Assembly: GCF_000196615.1 (NCBI RefSeq)
Contig: NC_014306.1
Span: 1,798,001 to 1,862,000, forward strand
DNA: 64,000 nucleotides
Reading direction: 5' to 3'
Source: Erwinia billingiae Eb661
Lineage (GTDB): Bacteria; Pseudomonadota; Gammaproteobacteria; Enterobacterales; Enterobacteriaceae
Program-made: the position numbers and the translations under genes
In this document: positions 53,546 through 64,000 of the stretch, piece after piece
Layout: every line of letters starts with the position of its first letter
Numbering within the stretch: the stretch's first letter is position 1
The notes under the pieces: model-generated
What the model was told of the DNA's origin: nothing
Seen by the model: the letters and a program-made list of their open reading frames with translations, nothing else
Databases searched by the model: none

Positions 53546-56500
53546 TTACTCTGGGCGAGTTGCCGGAGCCGTTGCCTGATGGGTTGCAGCATGCCCGCCT
53601 GCAGAACCCTGACCATCGAACTGATAGTCAGGGCGTACCCAGTCACTTGCACGCGCAGGTTCAGCCTGATACTCAGGTGCAGGCGCTTTAGTCATTGGCG
53701 CCGTTGCGTGGTGCTTGTAAGCGGGCTGAGCGGTAACCGCTGCAGCAGCAGGTGCCTGAGCCGCTGGTGCTTCAACTGGCGCAGCAACAGGAGCCTGAGC
53801 CGCTGGTGCTTCAACCGGCGCAGCAACAGGTGCCTGAGCAACTGGTGCTTCTACTGGTGCAGCCACAGGGGTCTGAGCAACTGGGGCTTCAACCGGCGCA
53901 GCAACAGGTGCCTGAGCCGCTGGTGCTTCTACTGGTGCAGCAACAGGAGCCTGAGCAACCGGTGCTTCAACCGGCGTAGCAACAGGAGCCTGAGCAACCG
54001 GTGCTTCAACCGGTGCAGCAACAGGAGTCAGAGCAACTGGGGCTTCAACCGGCTCGTCACGGGCAGGAACAGGTGCATGCGGCTCGGTTGCAGTGACATC
54101 GGCCACGGCTTCCGGTGCTGCCAACACTTCTTCTACCTGCTGTTCCAGCGCCGGGCTGACGTCAGAGGCGGCTTCTTCAGCCTGATGGCTGGCTTCTTCT
54201 GCCACACGCTGCTCTTCAGCCTGCTTCGCTTCAACCACAATCTCTTCTACCGCGTCGACAGCCTGAACTGCCGGAGCCTCTTCAGCTGGCACAGCCTGTT
54301 GAGTCACAGCATCAGCGATAACTTCGTCAGCGGCAGACACCACAGACGGCTCTTCATTAACGGCTGTTTCGATAGCAGTCGTTTCGTCAGTGTTCACCAG
54401 CGTCACTGCCGGGGTATTTTCCGGCTGTGGCTCAGAGAAATGCACCGGCTGAGCTTCAGCAATCACTTCAGGCTGTGCAGCGTCTGCTGTTGCAGCCACG
54501 GCAATCGCATCAGCCGTATCCTGATGACCGTACTCTGGCACCACAGACTGCTCGTGTTCATGCTCATCCGTTGCCTGAGCAACAGGATAGGTGATCCACA
54601 CTTTACCGGAAGCCATTTCTGGCGACGCAGCCGCGAAGGTCAGTGGCATTGGCGACTGGTTCGGGTAGCGCTCATCACGGTAGCGACGGCGACGTTGACC
54701 GCTGACGCGCAGATGACGAGGAGAGCGACGTGAACGACGTGGCATGCTGTTGCTGTCACGATCTTCGCCTTCTTCCGCGTCACTGGCGTGTTCTGCCGCA
54801 GGGAAGTCAGCAGTCTGCTCCAGTACCGGTGCAACCTCGTCTTCTGTCGGCGCAAAAGAGCGAGCCGCAGTTTGCTCAGCCGTTTCGATACGCACTTTCT
54901 GATCCAACTGACGCGGCTTACGGCGCGGCATAACCTGAACGTGCTCATCACCGTCAACATCAACGGAAGCATCAACAACGGTTTCAGGAATCTCAGCGAT
55001 TTCAGCGACTTTCTCTTCCTGCACTGGCGCGCGTTTTTCGTCCTGACGACGACGTGGCTGACGCTCACGACGCGGCTGTTGCTGTTGTGCATCTTCGGCG
55101 ACAGCCTGCATCAGCAGATCTTCCGGAGACTCAACGGCCGGCGCATTACGCTTGTTACGACGGTTCTCTTCACGGCTTTCAGCAGCAGGATCGCGGTCGC
55201 GAGTCATGCGCTCATTGCGGTTAGAGTTACGGTCGTTACGCGGGGTGCGCTCGCTGCGATCGTTACGCTCATTACGTTCCGGACGGTCAGAAGTCCGCTC
55301 GTTGCGATCCGCATTGCGGTCAGTATTGCGATCGGCGTTACGCTCGTTACGGTCAGAACCGTTACGGTCATTACGCTCGTTGCGGTCATTGCCATTACGC
55401 TCGGTGCGTTCGTTACGCTCAGAACCATTACGATCGGCATTGCGTTCGTTACGGTCGCCATAGCGCTCACCGCGTTCGCCGCTGTTATTGCGGTCACGAC
55501 GGTTATTCTGACGGCGGTTATTACGACGTTCACCCCGTGGCGCTGCCGCTTCAGGAGCTTTCTCTTCCACCACAACGGCTGGCTGAGGCTGTTGTTCTAC
55601 TGGCTTCTCTTCACCGGCAAACATTTTCTTCAGGCCGCGGAAGAAGCGACTCATCAGGCCGGTTCCCGCTTCGGCAGGGGCTTTAGCCGCCGCCGCAGGG
55701 GCTGGCTCTGCTGCTACTGCTGCCACCGGTGGCGCTTCAGCAACAACCGCTTCCTGTGGTGCTGGTGGCGCATCAGGCATCACAAACGCGGCCAGAGCCG
55801 GTTGCTCAGGACGTTTGCGCTCGGCGTGCTCTTCTTCAGAAGGCAGCGCCATTTCGGCTTCATGCAGCTTCGGCAAGTGGTAGCTGAGGGTTTGTGTCTC
55901 TTCACCGGTGCGCACACGCAGAACGGAGTAGTGTGGGGTTTGCATCTGATCGTTTGGCACGATGATGGCCCGCACGCCGCCCTGGCGTTTTTCAATCGCG
56001 CTTACCGCTTCGCGTTTTTCGTTCAGCAGGTAAGAGGCAATCTGCACTGGAACGATTGCGTGAACTTCTTTGGTGTTCTCTTTCAGCGCTTCTTCTTCAA
56101 TCAGACGCAGAATAGAGAGTGACAGCGATTCGTTATCACGGATGGTGCCGGTGCCGCTACAGCGTGGGCAGACGTGATGGCTTGACTCACCCAGTGATGG
56201 GCTGAGGCGCTGACGGGACATCTCCAGCAGGCCGAAACGCGAAATGTGGCTGATCTGAATGCGGGCGCGGTCCTGACGAACGGCTTCACGCAGACGGTTT
56301 TCAACCGCACGCTGGTGACGAACCGGGGTCATATCGATGTAATCGATAACGATCAGGCCGCCAAGGTCACGCAGGCGCAGCTGACGGGCAATTTCGTCTG
56401 CCGCTTCCAGGTTGGTGTTGAAGGCCGTTTCTTCGATATCGCCACCGCGCGTTGCGCGAGCGGAGTTGATATCAATGGCGGTCAGCGCTTCAGTGGTGTC

Positions 56501-57379
56501 GATGACAATCGAGCCGCCAGAAGGCAGGCGCACTTCACGCTGGAAGGCAGATTCGATTTGCGATTCGATTTGATAGTGGCTGAACAACGGAATTTCACCG
56601 GTGTAGAGCTTAATTTTGCTGCTGAAGTCCGGGCGGCCCAGGGCAGCGATATGCTGACGAGCAAGCTCCAGAACTTTCGGGTTATCGATAAGGATTTCAC
56701 CGATATCCTGACGCAGATAATCGCGGAAGGCGCGGACAATAACGTTGCTTTCCTGATGGATCAGGAACGGAGCAGGGCGGCTGTCAGCGGCTTTTTTAAT
56801 CGCGTCCCAGTGCTTCATCCGGAAGCTTAAGTCCCACTGCAGCGCTTCGGCAGATTTGCCAACGCCTGCGGTACGAACGATCAGACCCATCCCTTCTGGC
56901 AGCTCAAGTGCAGAGAGCGCCTCTTTCAGTTCAGTACGGTCATCACCTTCGATGCGACGGGAAATACCGCCAGCACGTGGGTTATTCGGCATCAGCACCA
57001 GATAGCTGCCGGCCAGACTGATAAAGGTGGTTAAGGCGGCGCCTTTATTTCCACGTTCTTCTTTATCGATCTGAACAATAACTTCCTGACCTTCACGCAG
57101 TACGTCCTTGATATTAGGGCGACCATGGGAATTGTAATTACTTGGGAAGTATTCGCGGGAGATTTCTTTCAGAGGGAGAAAACCGTGTCTTTCAGCACCG
57201 TAATCGACAAATGCTGCTTCAAGACTTGGTTCAATGCGGGTGATCTTGCCTTTATAGATGTTGGCTTTTTTCTGTTCGTGTCCTGGGCTTTCAATATCCA
57301 GGTCGTACAGGCGCTGTCCATCCACCAGGGCGACACGCAACTCCTCCTGCTGAGTTGCGTTTATCAACATTCTTTTCAT
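53546..57379 (-). CDS. rne: ribonuclease E
   Basis: A 1277-residue endoribonuclease and degradosome scaffold, longer than the 1061 of E. coli. The catalytic half keeps E. coli numbering: S1 domain about 38-120, catalytic Asp303 (TAIDINS) and Asp346 (IVIDYID), zinc-link Cys404/Cys407 (VCPRCSG). The C-terminal half has the amphipathic membrane-targeting helix at 574-588 ([15 protein letters not shown]), an Arg/Asn repeat-rich RNA-binding region (about 615-730) and a [15 protein letters not shown] second Arg-rich region, then a long Ala/Pro/Glu tail with a tandem repeat (residues 1111-1214). Ends with a [13 protein letters not shown] PNPase-binding-like segment and an Ala/Thr/His tail. Confidence 0.96.
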   Translation of the reverse strand: MKRMLINATQQEELRVALVDGQRLYDLDIESPGHEQKKANIYKGKITRIEPSLEAAFVDYGAERHGFLPLKEISREYFPSNYNSHGRPNIKDVLREGQEVIVQIDKEERGNKGAALTTFISLAGSYLVLMPNNPRAGGISRRIEGDDRTELKEALSALELPEGMGLIVRTAGVGKSAEALQWDLSFRMKHWDAIKKAADSRPAPFLIHQESNVIVRAFRDYLRQDIGEILIDNPKVLELARQHIAALGRPDFSSKIKLYTGEIPLFSHYQIESQIESAFQREVRLPSGGSIVIDTTEALTAIDINSARATRGGDIEETAFNTNLEAADEIARQLRLRDLGGLIVIDYIDMTPVRHQRAVENRLREAVRQDRARIQISHISRFGLLEMSRQRLSPSLGESSHHVCPRCSGTGTIRDNESLSLSILRLIEEEALKENTKEVHAIVPVQIASYLLNEKREAVSAIEKRQGGVRAIIVPNDQMQTPHYSVLRVRTGEETQTLSYHLPKLHEAEMALPSEEEHAERKRPEQPALAAFVMPDAPPAPQEAVVAEAPPVAAVAAEPAPAAAAKAPAEAGTGLMSRFFRGLKKMFAGEEKPVEQQPQPAVVVEEKAPEAAAPRGERRNNRRQNNRRDRNNSGERGERYGDRNERNADRNGSERNERTERNGNDRNERNDRNGSDRNERNADRNTDRNADRNERTSDRPERNERNDRSERTPRNDRNSNRNERMTRDRDPAAESREENRRNKRNAPAVESPEDLLMQAVAEDAQQQQPRRERQPRRRQDEKRAPVQEEKVAEIAEIPETVVDASVDVDGDEHVQVMPRRKPRQLDQKVRIETAEQTAARSFAPTEDEVAPVLEQTADFPAAEHASDAEEGEDRDSNSMPRRSRRSPRHLRVSGQRRRRYRDERYPNQSPMPLTFAAASPEMASGKVWITYPVAQATDEHEHEQSVVPEYGHQDTADAIAVAATADAAQPEVIAEAQPVHFSEPQPENTPAVTLVNTDETTAIETAVNEEPSVVSAADEVIADAVTQQAVPAEEAPAVQAVDAVEEIVVEAKQAEEQRVAEEASHQAEEAASDVSPALEQQVEEVLAAPEAVADVTATEPHAPVPARDEPVEAPVALTPVAAPVEAPVAQAPVATPVEAPVAQAPVAAPVEAPAAQAPVAAPVEAPVAQTPVAAPVEAPVAQAPVAAPVEAPAAQAPVAAPVEAPAAQAPAAAAVTAQPAYKHHATAPMTKAPAPEYQAEPARASDWVRPDYQFDGQGSAGGHAATHQATAPATRPE
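53738..54049 (-). repeat. 39-bp tandem coding repeat, 8 copies, in rne
   Basis: Eight consecutive 13-residue units of the form [13 protein letters not shown] (residues 1111-1214 of RNase E), with A/V, T/A and L/Q substitutions between copies. In frame, so copy-number change would not break the protein. It lies between the microdomains and the final segment; no function known. Confidence 0.95.
55195..55500 (-). repeat. Arg-Asn-Glu-Arg-type coding repeat in rne
   Basis: Imperfect short repeats of RNER, DRN and GSDRNERN type cover residues about 628-730, in the Arg-rich RNA-binding region of RNase E. The same region is Arg-rich in E. coli, so the role is conserved while the repeats are expanded. 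Confidence 0.85.
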
Positions 57380-57800
57380 CGTAACTTACTCATTATTCTT
57401 ACATTAGTGACAAAGCTACGGGCAATAGTAACGCTGGACGCGAGTAACCGATGGCCCCGAGTCTCATCGCAAAAACGTCAACCTCACGGTTGTGGTCTGC
57501 TAAGGGGCGCAAAATCTCGGCAGCCTGTTTTTCATATGGAAAAACAGCGCTTTTAAAAAGGGGGGAACCGCCAGTGAGTAACCAGAGTGAACCAATCCCG
57601 TCTTGTCGTCCAGGCTGCAACCCGCAGCCCGCTAAATGCCTGATTGCACAATACGTCTTACGCCATTGCTGCGTGTATGGGCTATCCGGCAAACTTTCTT
57701 ATTACGCTTTTTTCTTGTTTCACAAGGTTTAGCGAGGAAAAACAGTAGCATTATTCCATTGCTAACCTTGTGATAGCAAGGTGACTTTAGTGGCTCTGTG
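57380..57800 (-). promoter_or_regulatory. rne promoter and long 5' leader
   Basis: No gene is supported in the 571 bp between rne and rluC. In E. coli rne has a leader of about 360 nt that RNase E cuts to autoregulate; the same length is available here. A - strand promoter candidate is TTGCTA, 18 bases, AATAAT near 57750-57779, overlapped by the inverted repeat ACCTTG-N6-CAAGGT (57765-57782). Structure not verified. Confidence 0.45.
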
Positions 57801-57950
57801 AAGTTTATTCCGGCTTTTATGGCGATTTGCATCTCAATTCCACAAATTGCCCAAAAACTGGTCATAAATCATCAGCCACAAGGGTCACCGTCAGTTAAGC
57901 ACAGAAAAAGAGGTGGCGCTATCCTGGCGCTCTATTTAGAATCGCCGACC

Positions 57951-58913
57951 ATGAAAACCAATACTCCCGCAGTACGAATGGTGACGATTTCTGCCGATGA
58001 GGCAGGACAGCGCATCGATAACTTTTTACGCACGCAGCTCAAAGGCGTGCCGAAAAGCATGATTTATCGCATTTTGCGTAAGGGCGAAGTGCGCGTGAAT
58101 AAAGGTCGCATCAAGCCAGAATATAAGCTTGTTGCCGGCGATGAGATCCGCATTCCGCCGGTTCGCGTGGCAGAACGTGAGGAAGAGGCGATTTCGCCGA
58201 AGCTGGATAAAGTGGCGGCCTTAGCCCACGCCATCGTCTATGAAGATGATTACATCCTGGTGATGAACAAACCGTCCGGCACCGCCGTGCACGGTGGCAG
58301 CGGCCTGAGCTTCGGGGTAATCGAAGGATTACGCGCCCTCAGACCCGAAGCCCGTTTCCTTGAACTGGTACATCGCCTTGACCGTGATACCTCGGGCATC
58401 CTGCTGGTCGCGAAAAAGCGTTCAGCACTGCGCTCGCTGCATGAGCAGTTGAGAGAGAAGGGGATGCAAAAGGATTATCTGGCGCTGGTTCGGGGTTCGT
58501 GGCCATCGCATATCAAAGCCGTACAGGCACCGCTGTTGAAGAATATTCTGCAAAGTGGTGAGCGTATTGTGCGCGTGAATAGCGAAGGCAAGCCGTCTGA
58601 AACGCGTTTCAAAGTTGAAGAGCGCTACGCGCATGCCACGCTGGTTAAAGCCAGCCCGATCACCGGGCGAACCCACCAGATCCGCGTTCATACGCTGCAC
58701 GCGGGCCATCCGATTGCTTTTGACGATCGCTATGGCGAGCGCGATTTTGATGCGCAGCTTGCGGGTACGGGTCTGAAAAGGCTGTTCCTGCATGCGGCTG
58801 CGTTGAAGTTCACCCATCCGAATACCGGTGAAGTGATGCGTGTCGAAGCGCCGCTCGACAATGAGCTGAAGCACTGCCTGGAAGTCCTGCGCAAAACCGC
58901 ACCGGCGAAGTAG
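57951..58913 (+). CDS. rluC: 23S rRNA pseudouridine(955/2504/2580) synthase
   Basis: A 320-residue RluC: N-terminal S4 domain ([30 protein letters not shown]) and catalytic domain with [12 protein letters not shown], whose Asp is the catalytic residue, and [14 protein letters not shown] 57951 matches E. coli; an upstream Met at 57798 is in frame but without homology. Convergent with maf. Confidence 0.94.
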   Translation: MKTNTPAVRMVTISADEAGQRIDNFLRTQLKGVPKSMIYRILRKGEVRVNKGRIKPEYKLVAGDEIRIPPVRVAEREEEAISPKLDKVAALAHAIVYEDDYILVMNKPSGTAVHGGSGLSFGVIEGLRALRPEARFLELVHRLDRDTSGILLVAKKRSALRSLHEQLREKGMQKDYLALVRGSWPSHIKAVQAPLLKNILQSGERIVRVNSEGKPSETRFKVEERYAHATLVKASPITGRTHQIRVHTLHAGHPIAFDDRYGERDFDAQLAGTGLKRLFLHAAALKFTHPNTGEVMRVEAPLDNELKHCLEVLRKTAPAK

Positions 58914-58936
58914 CCGTGGATTAGGTGGCGGATAGA

Positions 58937-58994
58937 CAGTGCAAAAGTACTTAGCGTCGCTTTTGCACTGTGTTGCCCGATTAAACGGGCAACA
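58937..58994. terminator. two hairpins between convergent rluC and maf
   Basis: An 11-bp stem CAGTGCAAAAG/CTTTTGCACTG (58937-58970, 12-nt loop) and a 9-bp stem TGTTGCCCG/CGGGCAACA (58971-58994, 6-nt loop) lie back to back. They probably end both transcripts. Confidence 0.7.
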
Positions 58995-59005
58995 CTGACG
59001 CTTTT

Positions 59006-59590
59006 TCAATTCCTTAGCGGATCGATCCCGGCCGCACGTAGCATCTCGCAAAGCGCAATCAGTGGCAGCCCGACCAGGGTATTGGGATCGCGGCCTGAAA
59101 GGCGGTCGAACAGCGTGATCCCCAACCCTTCGCTTTTAAAACTCCCCGCGCAGTTCAGTGGCTGCTCTTTCGCCACATAACTCACGATCTCCTCTTCGGT
59201 CAAGGGACGAAAATCGACGTTAAACGGCTCGCAAATCACCTGTAACTGCTGAGAACCACTGTCGTACACCGCCAGACCGGTATAAAAAATCACGCTGTGG
59301 CCGCTGGCCTGGCGTAATTGCTGATGCGCATTGTCAGCAGTATGCGGCTTGCCGGTTATTCTTCCGTCAATCACGCAGACCTGATCGGAGCCGATAATCA
59401 GATGATCCGGGTAGGTTTCCGCCAGCGCCTGCGCCTTGGAAGCGGCGAGTCGCATCACAAGATCGGTAGCGGATTCATCAAGTTGCGCGCTTTCGTCCAC
59501 CTCGGGTGCGGCAGTGATAAACGGGACCCCCAACTTTTCCAGCAGGGACTTTCTGAAAGGGGAGGTTGAAGCAAGCACCAGTCGTGTCAT
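59006..59590 (-). CDS. yceF: 7-methyl-GTP pyrophosphatase (Maf-like, YceF)
   Basis: A 194-residue Maf-family nucleotide pyrophosphatase. N-terminal [21 protein letters not shown] and the [12 protein letters not shown] active-site block, with Asp in GSDQ. The YceF subgroup prefers m7GTP, and the gene sits next to rluC and yceD as in E. coli. A house-cleaning enzyme for modified nucleotides. Confidence 0.92.
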   Translation of the reverse strand: MTRLVLASTSPFRKSLLEKLGVPFITAAPEVDESAQLDESATDLVMRLAASKAQALAETYPDHLIIGSDQVCVIDGRITGKPHTADNAHQQLRQASGHSVIFYTGLAVYDSGSQQLQVICEPFNVDFRPLTEEEIVSYVAKEQPLNCAGSFKSEGLGITLFDRLSGRDPNTLVGLPLIALCEMLRAAGIDPLRN

Positions 59591-59732
59591 ATTTTTTTCC
59601 AGAATAGATAGCGAATCAGTTCAAGGCATTTTAAACTGTGCGCCGCATTGGATGCGAATATTGGGTGAAAGATGCTGTAAACCGGCCTTTTTCTTTGACT
59701 CTATCTCGTTTGAAAGTTAATATGCGCGCCCT

Positions 59733-60254
59733 ATGCAAAAAGTAAAATTACCCCTGACTCTCGATCCGGTTCGTACCGCTCAAAAGCGCCTTGATTATCA
59801 GGGTGTTTACACCCCTGAACAGGTGGAGCGTATTACCGAATCGGTAGTGAGTGTGGACAGTGATGTAGAGTGCTCGATGTCGTTCGCCATCGACAATCAG
59901 CGGTTAGCAGTATTTAACGGTACTGCGGCGGTCTCCGTAACCCTGTGTTGTCAACGCTGCAACAAGACATTTCCGCATCAGGTCCACGTGACGTATTGTT
60001 TCAGCCCGATCGTTACTGACGAGCAGGCTGAGGCACTGCCGGAAGCGTACGAGCCGGTCGAGGTCAACGAGTTTGGTGAAATCGATCTGCTGGCGGTGGT
60101 TGAAGATGAAATTATCCTCGCCCTGCCTGTCGTTCCGGTGCATGATTCTGAACACTGTGAAGTGTCCGAGGCGGACATGGTCTTTGGCAAGCTGCCTGCA
60201 GAGGCAGAAAAACCAAACCCATTTGCCGTATTAGCCAGTTTAAAGCGTAAGTAA
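59733..60254 (+). CDS. yceD: YceD/DUF177 23S rRNA accumulation protein
   Basis: A 173-residue DUF177 protein with the CCQRCNKTF Cys motif. In bacteria and chloroplasts the family is needed for 23S rRNA accumulation. First gene of the yceD-rpmF-plsX-fabHDG operon; 14 bases before rpmF. Confidence 0.92.
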   Translation: MQKVKLPLTLDPVRTAQKRLDYQGVYTPEQVERITESVVSVDSDVECSMSFAIDNQRLAVFNGTAAVSVTLCCQRCNKTFPHQVHVTYCFSPIVTDEQAEALPEAYEPVEVNEFGEIDLLAVVEDEIILALPVVPVHDSEHCEVSEADMVFGKLPAEAEKPNPFAVLASLKRK

Positions 60255-60268
60255 TAGGAGTAAGGTCC

Positions 60269-60439
60269 ATGGCCGTACAACAGAATAAACCAACCCGTTC
60301 CAAGCGTGGCATGCGTCGTTCACACGATGCCCTGACCACAGCATCTCTTTCCGTAGATAAAGTTTCTGGCGAAACGCATCTGCGTCACCACATCACTGCG
60401 GATGGTTACTACCGCGGTCGCAAGGTCATCGTTAAGTAG
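60269..60439 (+). CDS. rpmF: 50S ribosomal protein L32
   Basis: A 56-residue protein beginning [20 protein letters not shown], typical of L32, with [11 protein letters not shown] near the end. AGGAGTAAGG lies upstream. Too short for usual ORF filters. Confidence 0.96.
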   Translation: MAVQQNKPTRSKRGMRRSHDALTTASLSVDKVSGETHLRHHITADGYYRGRKVIVK

Positions 60440-60465
60440 TTCTTGCGGATACGCAAGGCGATACT

Positions 60466-61500
60466 TTGCCACGTCTGACCCTGGCGATAGATGCCATGGG
60501 CGGGGACTTCGGTCCCTGCGTGACAGTGCCTGCTGCAATGCAGGCACTGGCCTCTAACACACAGCTGCATCTTCTTCTGGTCGGCGATCCCGACAACATC
60601 TCGTCATTTCTCGCAAAAGCTGATTCTGCCTTATTGGCACGTCTGCAGGTGATCCCTGCTGAGTCGGTTATTGCCAGTGATGCCAAACCCTCACAGGCCA
60701 TTCGCCACAGCCGTGGCACGTCCATGCGTGTGGCGCTTGAGTTGGTGAAAGAAGGGCGGGCGCAGGCCTGTATCAGCGCCGGAAATACCGGTGCGCTGAT
60801 GGGCCTGGCAAAAATGATGCTCAAGCCGCTGGACGGTATTGAGCGCCCGGCGCTGATGACGGTATTACCGAATCAGCTCAAGGGTAAAACCGTGGTGTTG
60901 GACCTGGGCGCAAACGTCGAGTCCGACAGCGCGATGCTGGTACAATTTGCAGTGATGGGCGCGGTGATGGCGGAAGAAGTTCTGTCGATACACTCTCCCC
61001 GGGTGGCGTTGCTGAATATTGGTCAGGAAGAGACCAAAGGGTTAAGTAGTATTCGCGATGCCGCAGTTATCCTGCGTGCATCGCCAGAAATTAACTATAT
61101 TGGATACCTCGAAGGCAACGATCTTCTTACCGGGAAAACGGACGTGATGGTCTGCGATGGTTTTGTGGGCAACGTCACCCTGAAAACCATGGAAGGCGTG
61201 GTAAGAATGTTTCTTTCGCTGTTGAAATCACAGGGCGAAGGTAAAAAAAGGGCCTGGTGGATGACGCTGCTGGCACGTTTGATAAAAAAACGTCTGGAAA
61301 AGCGCTTCGGCCACCTCAACCCCGACCAGTACAATGGCGCCTGTCTGTTAGGATTGCGCGGCACGGTGATTAAGAGTCACGGTGCGGCCAATCAACGCGC
61401 ATTCGCTGCGGCGATCGAACAGGCAGAGCAGGCGGTGGCGCGGCAAGTCCCAGAGCGGATTGCTGCCCGCCTTCAAGCTGTATTACCTAAGAGTGAATGA
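60466..61500 (+). CDS. plsX: phosphate acyltransferase PlsX
   Basis: A 344-residue acyl-ACP:phosphate acyltransferase. Signature [45 protein letters not shown] 60466 is the best start because homology begins there ([12 protein letters not shown]); no ATG fits. It makes acyl-phosphate for phospholipid synthesis at the membrane surface. The stop overlaps the next ATG as ATGA. Confidence 0.93.
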   Translation: MPRLTLAIDAMGGDFGPCVTVPAAMQALASNTQLHLLLVGDPDNISSFLAKADSALLARLQVIPAESVIASDAKPSQAIRHSRGTSMRVALELVKEGRAQACISAGNTGALMGLAKMMLKPLDGIERPALMTVLPNQLKGKTVVLDLGANVESDSAMLVQFAVMGAVMAEEVLSIHSPRVALLNIGQEETKGLSSIRDAAVILRASPEINYIGYLEGNDLLTGKTDVMVCDGFVGNVTLKTMEGVVRMFLSLLKSQGEGKKRAWWMTLLARLIKKRLEKRFGHLNPDQYNGACLLGLRGTVIKSHGAANQRAFAAAIEQAEQAVARQVPERIAARLQAVLPKSE

Positions 61501-61505
61501 CGTAC

Positions 61506-62459
61506 ATGTATACGAAGATTATCGGTACAGGCAGCTATTTGCCTGAACAGGTGCGGACTAACGCCGATCTGGAAAAAATGGTGGATACATCGGACGAGTG
61601 GATTGTCACCCGCACCGGTATCCGTGAACGTCGCATTGCCGGGCCGGATGAAACCGTTGCCTCAATGGGTTTCCACGCCGCAGAACGCGCGCTGGAAATG
61701 GCCGGCATTGATAAAAATGATATCGGACTGATTGTGGTGGCGACGACCTCCTCCAGCCACGCCTTCCCAAGCTCAGCCTGCATGATCCAGCAACTGCTGG
61801 AGATTGAAGATGCCGCGTCTTTTGACCTTGCGGCTGCCTGTGCAGGCTTCACCTATGCCCTGAGCGTGGCTGACCAGTACATCAAGAACGGCGCGGTAAA
61901 AAATGCGCTGGTGATTGGTGCTGACGTGTTGGCACGCATGCTCGATCCTGAAGATCGTGGCACCATCATCCTGTTTGGTGATGGCGCAGGCGCGGTGGTG
62001 TTAGGCGCCAGCGAAGAACAAGGCATCATCTCGACCCATCTCCACGCTGATGGCCGTTACGGCCAGTTGCTGACCCTGTCTAATCAGGATCGTCAGAACC
62101 AGCAGCAGCCTTCCTACGTGACCATGGCCGGTAACGAAGTGTTTAAAGTGGCTGTTACCGAGCTTGCACATATCGTTGAAGAGACGCTGCAAGCCAATAA
62201 CCTCGATCGTGAAGCCATTGACTGGCTGGTTCCGCATCAGGCCAACCTGCGTATTATCAGTGCCACCGCCCGCAAGCTGGGTATGGGCATGGAGAAAGTC
62301 GTGGTTACGCTCGATCGTCACGGCAATACCTCCGCCGCTTCCGTGCCTACCGCACTGGATGAAGCCGTGCGTGATGGTCGCATTCAACGTGGTCAGCTTA
62401 TTCTGCTGGAAGCCTTCGGCGGTGGATTCACCTGGGGCTCGGCGCTGGTTCGTTTTTGA
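61506..62459 (+). CDS. fabH: 3-oxoacyl-ACP synthase III
   Basis: A 317-residue FabH of E. coli length from ATG 61506 ([15 protein letters not shown]); ATG 61497, overlapping plsX, is an alternative that adds three residues. Catalytic Cys112 in [10 protein letters not shown], His in [11 protein letters not shown], Asn in HGNTSAAS. It condenses acetyl-CoA with malonyl-ACP to start fatty acid synthesis. Confidence 0.95.
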   Translation: MYTKIIGTGSYLPEQVRTNADLEKMVDTSDEWIVTRTGIRERRIAGPDETVASMGFHAAERALEMAGIDKNDIGLIVVATTSSSHAFPSSACMIQQLLEIEDAASFDLAAACAGFTYALSVADQYIKNGAVKNALVIGADVLARMLDPEDRGTIILFGDGAGAVVLGASEEQGIISTHLHADGRYGQLLTLSNQDRQNQQQPSYVTMAGNEVFKVAVTELAHIVEETLQANNLDREAIDWLVPHQANLRIISATARKLGMGMEKVVVTLDRHGNTSAASVPTALDEAVRDGRIQRGQLILLEAFGGGFTWGSALVRF

Positions 62460-62473
62460 TTAAGGATTTCACA

Positions 62474-63397
62474 ATGACGCAATTTGCTATGGTTTTTCCG
62501 GGACAGGGCTCCCAGACGGTAGGCATGCTGGCTGAGCTGGCTGCAGAGAATCCGCTGGTTGAGAAAACCTTCGCCGAAGCCTCGGCTGCGCTGGGTTACG
62601 ACCTGTGGGCACTGGTGCAGCAGGGACCTGTAGAAGAACTGAACAAAACCTGGCAGACCCAACCGGCTTTGCTGACCGCATCTGTTGCTATTTTCCGCGT
62701 TTGGCAGGAAAAAGGCGGTAAGATGCCTGCAATGCTGGCGGGACACAGCCTGGGCGAGTATAGTGCGCTGGTTTGTGCAGGTGTGATCGCCTTCGATGAA
62801 GCGATCAAACTGGTTGAATTGCGTGGCAAACTGATGCAGGAAGCGGTGCCAGAAGGCACGGGCGCCATGCAGGCCATTATCGGTCTGGATGATGCGTCAA
62901 TCGCGAAAGCGTGTGAAGAGTCGGCTCAGGGACAGGTTGTCTCCCCGGTTAACTTCAATTCGCCTGGTCAGGTTGTTATTGCAGGAAATAAAGAAGCGGT
63001 AGAACGCGCTGGCGCAGCCTGTAAGGCTGCCGGTGCCAAACGTGCTCTGCCGTTGCCTGTGAGCGTACCTTCTCACTGTGCACTGATGAAACCCGCAGCC
63101 GATAAACTGGCTGTTGCGCTGGAAAAACTGACCTTCAACGCCCCGACATTCCCGGTGGTTAACAACGTTGATGTGCAGTGCGAAACCTCAGCAGAGGCCA
63201 TTCGTAGCGCGCTGGTTCGTCAGCTGTACAACCCGGTCCGTTGGACTGAGTGTGTGGAGTTTATGGCGCAGGAAGGCGTGACGTCACTGCTGGAAGTTGG
63301 CCCTGGTAAGGTGCTGACAGGCCTGACGAAGCGTATTGTTGACACCCTGACTGCGGCTCCGGTAAACGATCCGGCCAGCCTGTCAGCGGCGCTTTAA
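62474..63397 (+). CDS. fabD: malonyl-CoA:ACP transacylase
   Basis: A 307-residue FabD with nucleophile Ser92 in AGHSLGEYSAL and the Gln of FPGQGSQ at the oxyanion hole; catalytic His in VPSHCALM. Start ATG 62474 follows AAGGA. It loads malonyl groups on ACP. Confidence 0.95.
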   Translation: MTQFAMVFPGQGSQTVGMLAELAAENPLVEKTFAEASAALGYDLWALVQQGPVEELNKTWQTQPALLTASVAIFRVWQEKGGKMPAMLAGHSLGEYSALVCAGVIAFDEAIKLVELRGKLMQEAVPEGTGAMQAIIGLDDASIAKACEESAQGQVVSPVNFNSPGQVVIAGNKEAVERAGAACKAAGAKRALPLPVSVPSHCALMKPAADKLAVALEKLTFNAPTFPVVNNVDVQCETSAEAIRSALVRQLYNPVRWTECVEFMAQEGVTSLLEVGPGKVLTGLTKRIVDTLTAAPVNDPASLSAAL

Positions 63398-63415
63398 CAG
63401 TAGACGAGGATGAAC

Positions 63416-64000
63416 ATGAGCTTTGAAGGAAAAATCGCACTGGTTACCGGTGCAAGTCGCGGCATAGGCCGTGCTATCGCTGAAACGCTGGTAGCACGCG
63501 GCGCGAAAGTTGTCGGTACAGCGACCAGCCAAAGTGGCGCGGACGCCATCAGTGCTTATCTGGGCACCAATGGCAAAGGCCTGCTGCTGAATGTGACTGA
63601 CAGTGCGTCAATTGATGCGGTGTTAGAAAATATTCGTGCTGAATTTGGCGAAGTGGACATTTTAGTCAATAATGCTGGCATTACGCGTGATAATCTACTG
63701 ATGCGTATGAAGGATGATGAGTGGCAGGATATCCTGGACACAAACCTGACTTCCGTATTCCGCCTGTCAAAAGCGGTAATGCGCGCTATGATGAAGAAAC
63801 GCGTAGGCCGAATCATTACCATTGGTTCTGTAGTCGGAACGATGGGTAATGCGGGCCAGGCAAACTACGCAGCAGCAAAAGCGGGTTTGATCGGCTTCAG
63901 CAAGTCACTGGCGCGTGAAATCGCGTCACGTGGTATTACCGTTAACGTCGTGGCGCCAGGTTTCATTGAAACCGACATGACGCGCGCGCTGACTGAAGAT
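63416..64000 (+). CDS. fabG: 3-oxoacyl-ACP reductase, 3' end outside window
   Basis: The first 195 residues of housekeeping FabG, nearly identical to E. coli. NADPH motif TGASRGIGR, LVNNAGITRD, Ser138 (GSVVG), Tyr151 and Lys155 (NYAAAKAG). ATG 63416 follows GAGGATGAAC; ATG 63410 is also in frame. Cut by the right edge before the stop; acpP is expected next. Confidence 0.95.
   Translation, partial: MSFEGKIALVTGASRGIGRAIAETLVARGAKVVGTATSQSGADAISAYLGTNGKGLLLNVTDSASIDAVLENIRAEFGEVDILVNNAGITRDNLLMRMKDDEWQDILDTNLTSVFRLSKAVMRAMMKKRVGRIITIGSVVGTMGNAGQANYAAAKAGLIGFSKSLAREIASRGITVNVVAPGFIETDMTRALTED

Noticed and set aside
53738..54049. 39-bp repeats as a CRISPR or noncoding satellite
   Set aside because: No spacers; units are contiguous, in frame and encode 13 residues each.
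53579..54733. Long + strand ORF (384 codons) with a repetitive Trp/Cys/Asn pattern
   Set aside because: It is antisense to the 39-bp repeats and biased codons of rne; the composition is a mirror of the Ala/Pro/Val coding repeat.
55195..55500. Regular short repeats that could suggest a CRISPR array
   Set aside because: Imperfect, in frame with rne, and encode Arg/Asn repeats; no constant repeats separated by unique spacers.
54788..56122. 444-codon + strand ORF
   Set aside because: Antisense shadow of the rne middle region; no family-like motifs and rne is certain on the other strand.
57451..57732. 93-codon + strand ORF in the rne leader
   Set aside because: Lies in a region known in E. coli as the rne 5' leader; no ribosome-binding site or recognisable family.

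Overview
The window is chromosomal DNA of an enterobacterium. From about 12.5 kb to the right edge it follows the Escherichia coli clsC-opgCGH-yceK-msyB-mdtG-lpxL-trhO-yceIJ-solA-bssS-dinI-pyrC-yceB-grxB-rimJ-yceH-yceM-murJ-flg-rne-rluC-yceF-yceD-rpmF-plsX-fabHDG order almost gene for gene. Protein divergence from E. coli, a FhuA/FcuA-type hydroxamate siderophore receptor, an aryl polyene cluster and the absence of mdtH between grxB and rimJ suggest Erwiniaceae (Erwinia/Pantoea-like). That placement is inference, not a database result.

Layout. (1) 1-8428: the 3' half of an aryl polyene (APE) pigment cluster: acyltransferase, thioesterase, LolA-like carrier, MMPL exporter, DUF3261 lipoprotein and a KS-DH-KR-KS set, all on the + strand and almost all translationally coupled. 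(2) 8429-11237: a Fur-box-preceded TonB-dependent siderophore receptor, then an unannotated 46-residue membrane protein behind a LexA-like box. (3) 11238-12392: a clan GH-A-like glycosidase whose expected acid/base Glu is Gln. (4) 12548-20451: clsC, then the osmoregulated periplasmic glucan genes opgC and opgGH, yceK and msyB. (5) 20452-23840: an AT-rich islet not found at this place in E. coli. It holds an HNH endonuclease, the C-terminal remnant of a type VI secretion Hcp gene, a DUF4225-like membrane protein abutting that remnant, a convergent two-TM small protein and a decayed IS3-family orfA. (6) 23841-40730: core envelope, stress and metabolic genes, with an extra old-yellow-enzyme gene and a ProP-type transporter. 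(7) 40768-41441: a RelE/HigB-type toxin-antitoxin pair between murJ and the flagellar genes. (8) 41791-53385: flgNMA and flgBCDEFGHIJKL, with a recognisable FlhD4C2 box and two sigma-28 promoters. (9) 53546-57379: rne, whose tail carries an 8-copy 39-bp coding repeat. (10) 57951-64000: rluC, yceF, and the yceD-rpmF-plsX-fabH-fabD-fabG lipid operon, running off the right edge inside fabG.

The parts least explained by known annotation are the islet at 20.5-23.8 kb, the LexA-box small protein at 11.0-11.2 kb, a 21-codon ORF with a strong ribosome-binding site ahead of the ProP-like gene at 30.28 kb, and the Glu-to-Gln glycosidase. No rRNA, tRNA or CRISPR array was recognised.
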